A DNA stretch of 16,137 bases from UBA7239 sp035456205 (GTDB lineage: Bacteria; Pseudomonadota; Gammaproteobacteria; Pseudomonadales; UBA7239), in assembly GCA_035456205.1 (NCBI GenBank), contig DATIDQ010000145.1, positions 1 to 16,137 of the forward strand, in the 5' to 3' direction. The translations under genes were made by a program, and so were the position numbers. Within the stretch, counting starts at the first letter, position 1, and each line of letters starts with the position of its first letter. This document shows positions 15,137 through 16,137 of the stretch, one piece after another. The notes beneath the pieces are model-generated. The model saw only the letters and a list, made by a program, of their open reading frames with translations. It ran no database searches and was not told the DNA's origin.

Positions 15137-15769
15137 ATGTTACAACTGCTTGAACTGATGCCGCTGGTCATTTTTGTACTGGTTTTTGGTCTCAAGGATC
15201 AAACAGTCACACTGGCTGGATTCCCGCACACCTTTGACGGGATCTACGACGCTACAGCCGCATTGATGATGGCGACGGTGTTACAGGTTTTACTGGTCTG
15301 GTTATTAAAACGCCAGATCGAAAAACGGCTCTGGTGGTTACTCGCTGCCGTTCTGGTATTTGGTAGCGCCACATTGATTTTGCATAACCAGTTGTTCATC
15401 CAGTGGAAACCGACCGTCTTTAACTGGGTGCTGTGTCTTGTGTTGCTCGGCAGTCATTTTTTTACCAGACAGAATCTGGTTGAACGCATGCTGGGACAAC
15501 AATTGCAGCTACCGGCATTTTTATATCCACGCCTCACATTTATCTGGGCCGGGTATTTTTTTATCGTAGGCGTCCTGAACCTGGTGGTAGCTTATTCATT
15601 CAGCGAAGCATTCTGGGTACAGTACAAATTGTATAGCTCCATCGGTTTCACACTGCTGATGACCATTATCACCACGATCATACTGGCACCACACATCAAG
15701 GAAGACCAGCTCAAAAATACTACTGCCCAAGACAAACTTGCCCAAGATAAAAAAGCAGCGAGCAACTGA
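15137..15769 (+). CDS. yciB: Inner-membrane septation protein A (YciB/IspZ family)
   Basis: A 210-residue integral membrane protein of the YciB/IspZ family. It begins MLQLLELMPLVIFVLVFGLK, and has the family stretches YDATAALMMATVLQ (33-46), FIQWKPTVFNWVLCLVLLGS (84-103), LNLVVAY and FWVQYKLYSSIG. About five or six membrane segments span residues 5-185, and the tail is polar (AQDK twice). YciB affects cell-envelope integrity and division and has been tied to intracellular septation in Shigella; its molecular role is not settled. The frame is open far upstream to 14954 but that part is antisense to yciO; the ATG at 15137 matches the family start. It is followed by yciI after five bases. Confidence 0.95.
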   Translation: MLQLLELMPLVIFVLVFGLKDQTVTLAGFPHTFDGIYDATAALMMATVLQVLLVWLLKRQIEKRLWWLLAAVLVFGSATLILHNQLFIQWKPTVFNWVLCLVLLGSHFFTRQNLVERMLGQQLQLPAFLYPRLTFIWAGYFFIVGVLNLVVAYSFSEAFWVQYKLYSSIGFTLLMTIITTIILAPHIKEDQLKNTTAQDKLAQDKKAASN

Positions 15770-15774
15770 ATTGT

Positions 15775-16074
15775 ATGTGGTACGCAATTATCGGCACCGA
15801 TGTAGCAGATAGCCTGGAAAAACGCTTGCAAGCACGCCCGGCACACCTTGAACGTCTACAGGCGCTGAAAAATACCGGTCGACTGCTATTGGCAGGACCT
15901 TTCCCGAATATCGATAACGAAGATGCAGGCGCTGCCGGCTTCAGCGGCAGTCTGATTGTTGCAGAATTTTCTTCTTTGGCTGAAGCGCAACAATGGGCGG
16001 ATGCAGATCCTTATATCACTGCCGGCGTGTATACATCGGTCACCGTTAAACCTTTCAAGAAAGTGTTACCTTGA
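15775..16074 (+). CDS. yciI: YciI family protein
   Basis: A 99-residue single-domain protein with a ferredoxin-like fold, closely like H. influenzae and E. coli YciI in size and sequence. Conserved elements are WYAIIGTD (2-9), RPAHLERL (21-28) with the family histidine H24, GRLLLAGP (35-42), GFSGSLIVAEF (55-65), DPYITAGVY (78-86) and the end PFKKVLP. Biochemical function in most bacteria is unknown; some relatives have dehydrochlorinase or muconolactone-like activity, and others are fused to transcription regulators. It is five bases after yciB and one base before the next gene, so the three form an operon. The yciB-yciI pairing is common in gammaproteobacteria. Confidence 0.94.
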   Translation: MWYAIIGTDVADSLEKRLQARPAHLERLQALKNTGRLLLAGPFPNIDNEDAGAAGFSGSLIVAEFSSLAEAQQWADADPYITAGVYTSVTVKPFKKVLP

Positions 16075-16075
16075 T

Positions 16076-16137
16076 ATGAAAAAATATTTCTTTATTCCAG
16101 TAGCGATATTCTGCGGAAATTTATTGGCAGAACCAAC
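16076..16137 (+). CDS. Exported protein, N-terminus only (cut by window edge)
   Basis: Twenty codons are present from the ATG at 16076, one base after the yciI stop (TGATATG). They read MKKYFFIPVAIFCGNLLAEP and look like a Sec signal peptide: a lysine pair, a hydrophobic core of about 12 residues, and a possible signal peptidase I site after Ala18 (LLA/EP). In pseudomonads the gene after yciI often encodes an exported SH3-domain protein (TIGR04211); this may be the same, but the domain would lie outside the window. Confidence 0.6.
   Translation, partial: MKKYFFIPVAIFCGNLLAEP

Noticed and set aside
15725..15754. Short direct repeat at the end of yciB (GCCCAAGAYAAA twice)
   Set aside because: Two copies in a polar, variable tail (AQDK-LAQDK); ordinary slippage-type repeat with no sign of function.

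Overview
The window is chromosomal DNA from a gammaproteobacterium, probably of the Pseudomonas/Cellvibrio side of the class. The basis is gene content and protein resemblance: a dedD-cvpA-purF-metZ block, RluC, YciO, YciB and YciI are all close to their pseudomonad or enterobacterial forms. Genes are tightly packed, and the longest gene-free stretch is about 130 bases (11326-11454). I see no tRNA, rRNA, CRISPR array, insertion sequence or phage gene.

Positions 1-8630 are all on the minus strand, so read from high to low coordinates. The first group is rluC (23S rRNA pseudouridine synthase), an HI0933/YhiN-type flavoprotein joined to it by an ATGA overlap, and a HAD phosphatase one base further on. 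A candidate promoter then precedes dedD (SPOR protein with a TTG start), cvpA, purF, a polytopic GT-C-like glycosyltransferase, metZ (O-succinylhomoserine sulfhydrylase) and the N-terminus of a MoxR AAA+ ATPase that runs off the left edge. The familiar folC-dedD-cvpA-purF-metZ order is altered at both ends: folC is not next to dedD, and a glycosyltransferase gene sits between purF and metZ.

Positions 8730-14426 are on the plus strand and have a cobalamin theme. They hold mce (methylmalonyl-CoA epimerase), scpA (B12-dependent methylmalonyl-CoA mutase), a 129-base gap with a strong hairpin, and two tandem paralogous radical SAM proteins with N-terminal B12-binding-like domains that overlap by one base (TAATG). 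mce and scpA together interconvert propionate-derived methylmalonyl-CoA and succinyl-CoA. The radical SAM pair has no assignable substrate and is the most interesting part of the window.

Positions 14431-16137 hold yciO on the minus strand, ending four bases from the radical SAM pair. Divergent from it is a plus-strand set: yciB (inner-membrane septation protein A), yciI, and the first 20 codons of an exported protein cut by the right edge.
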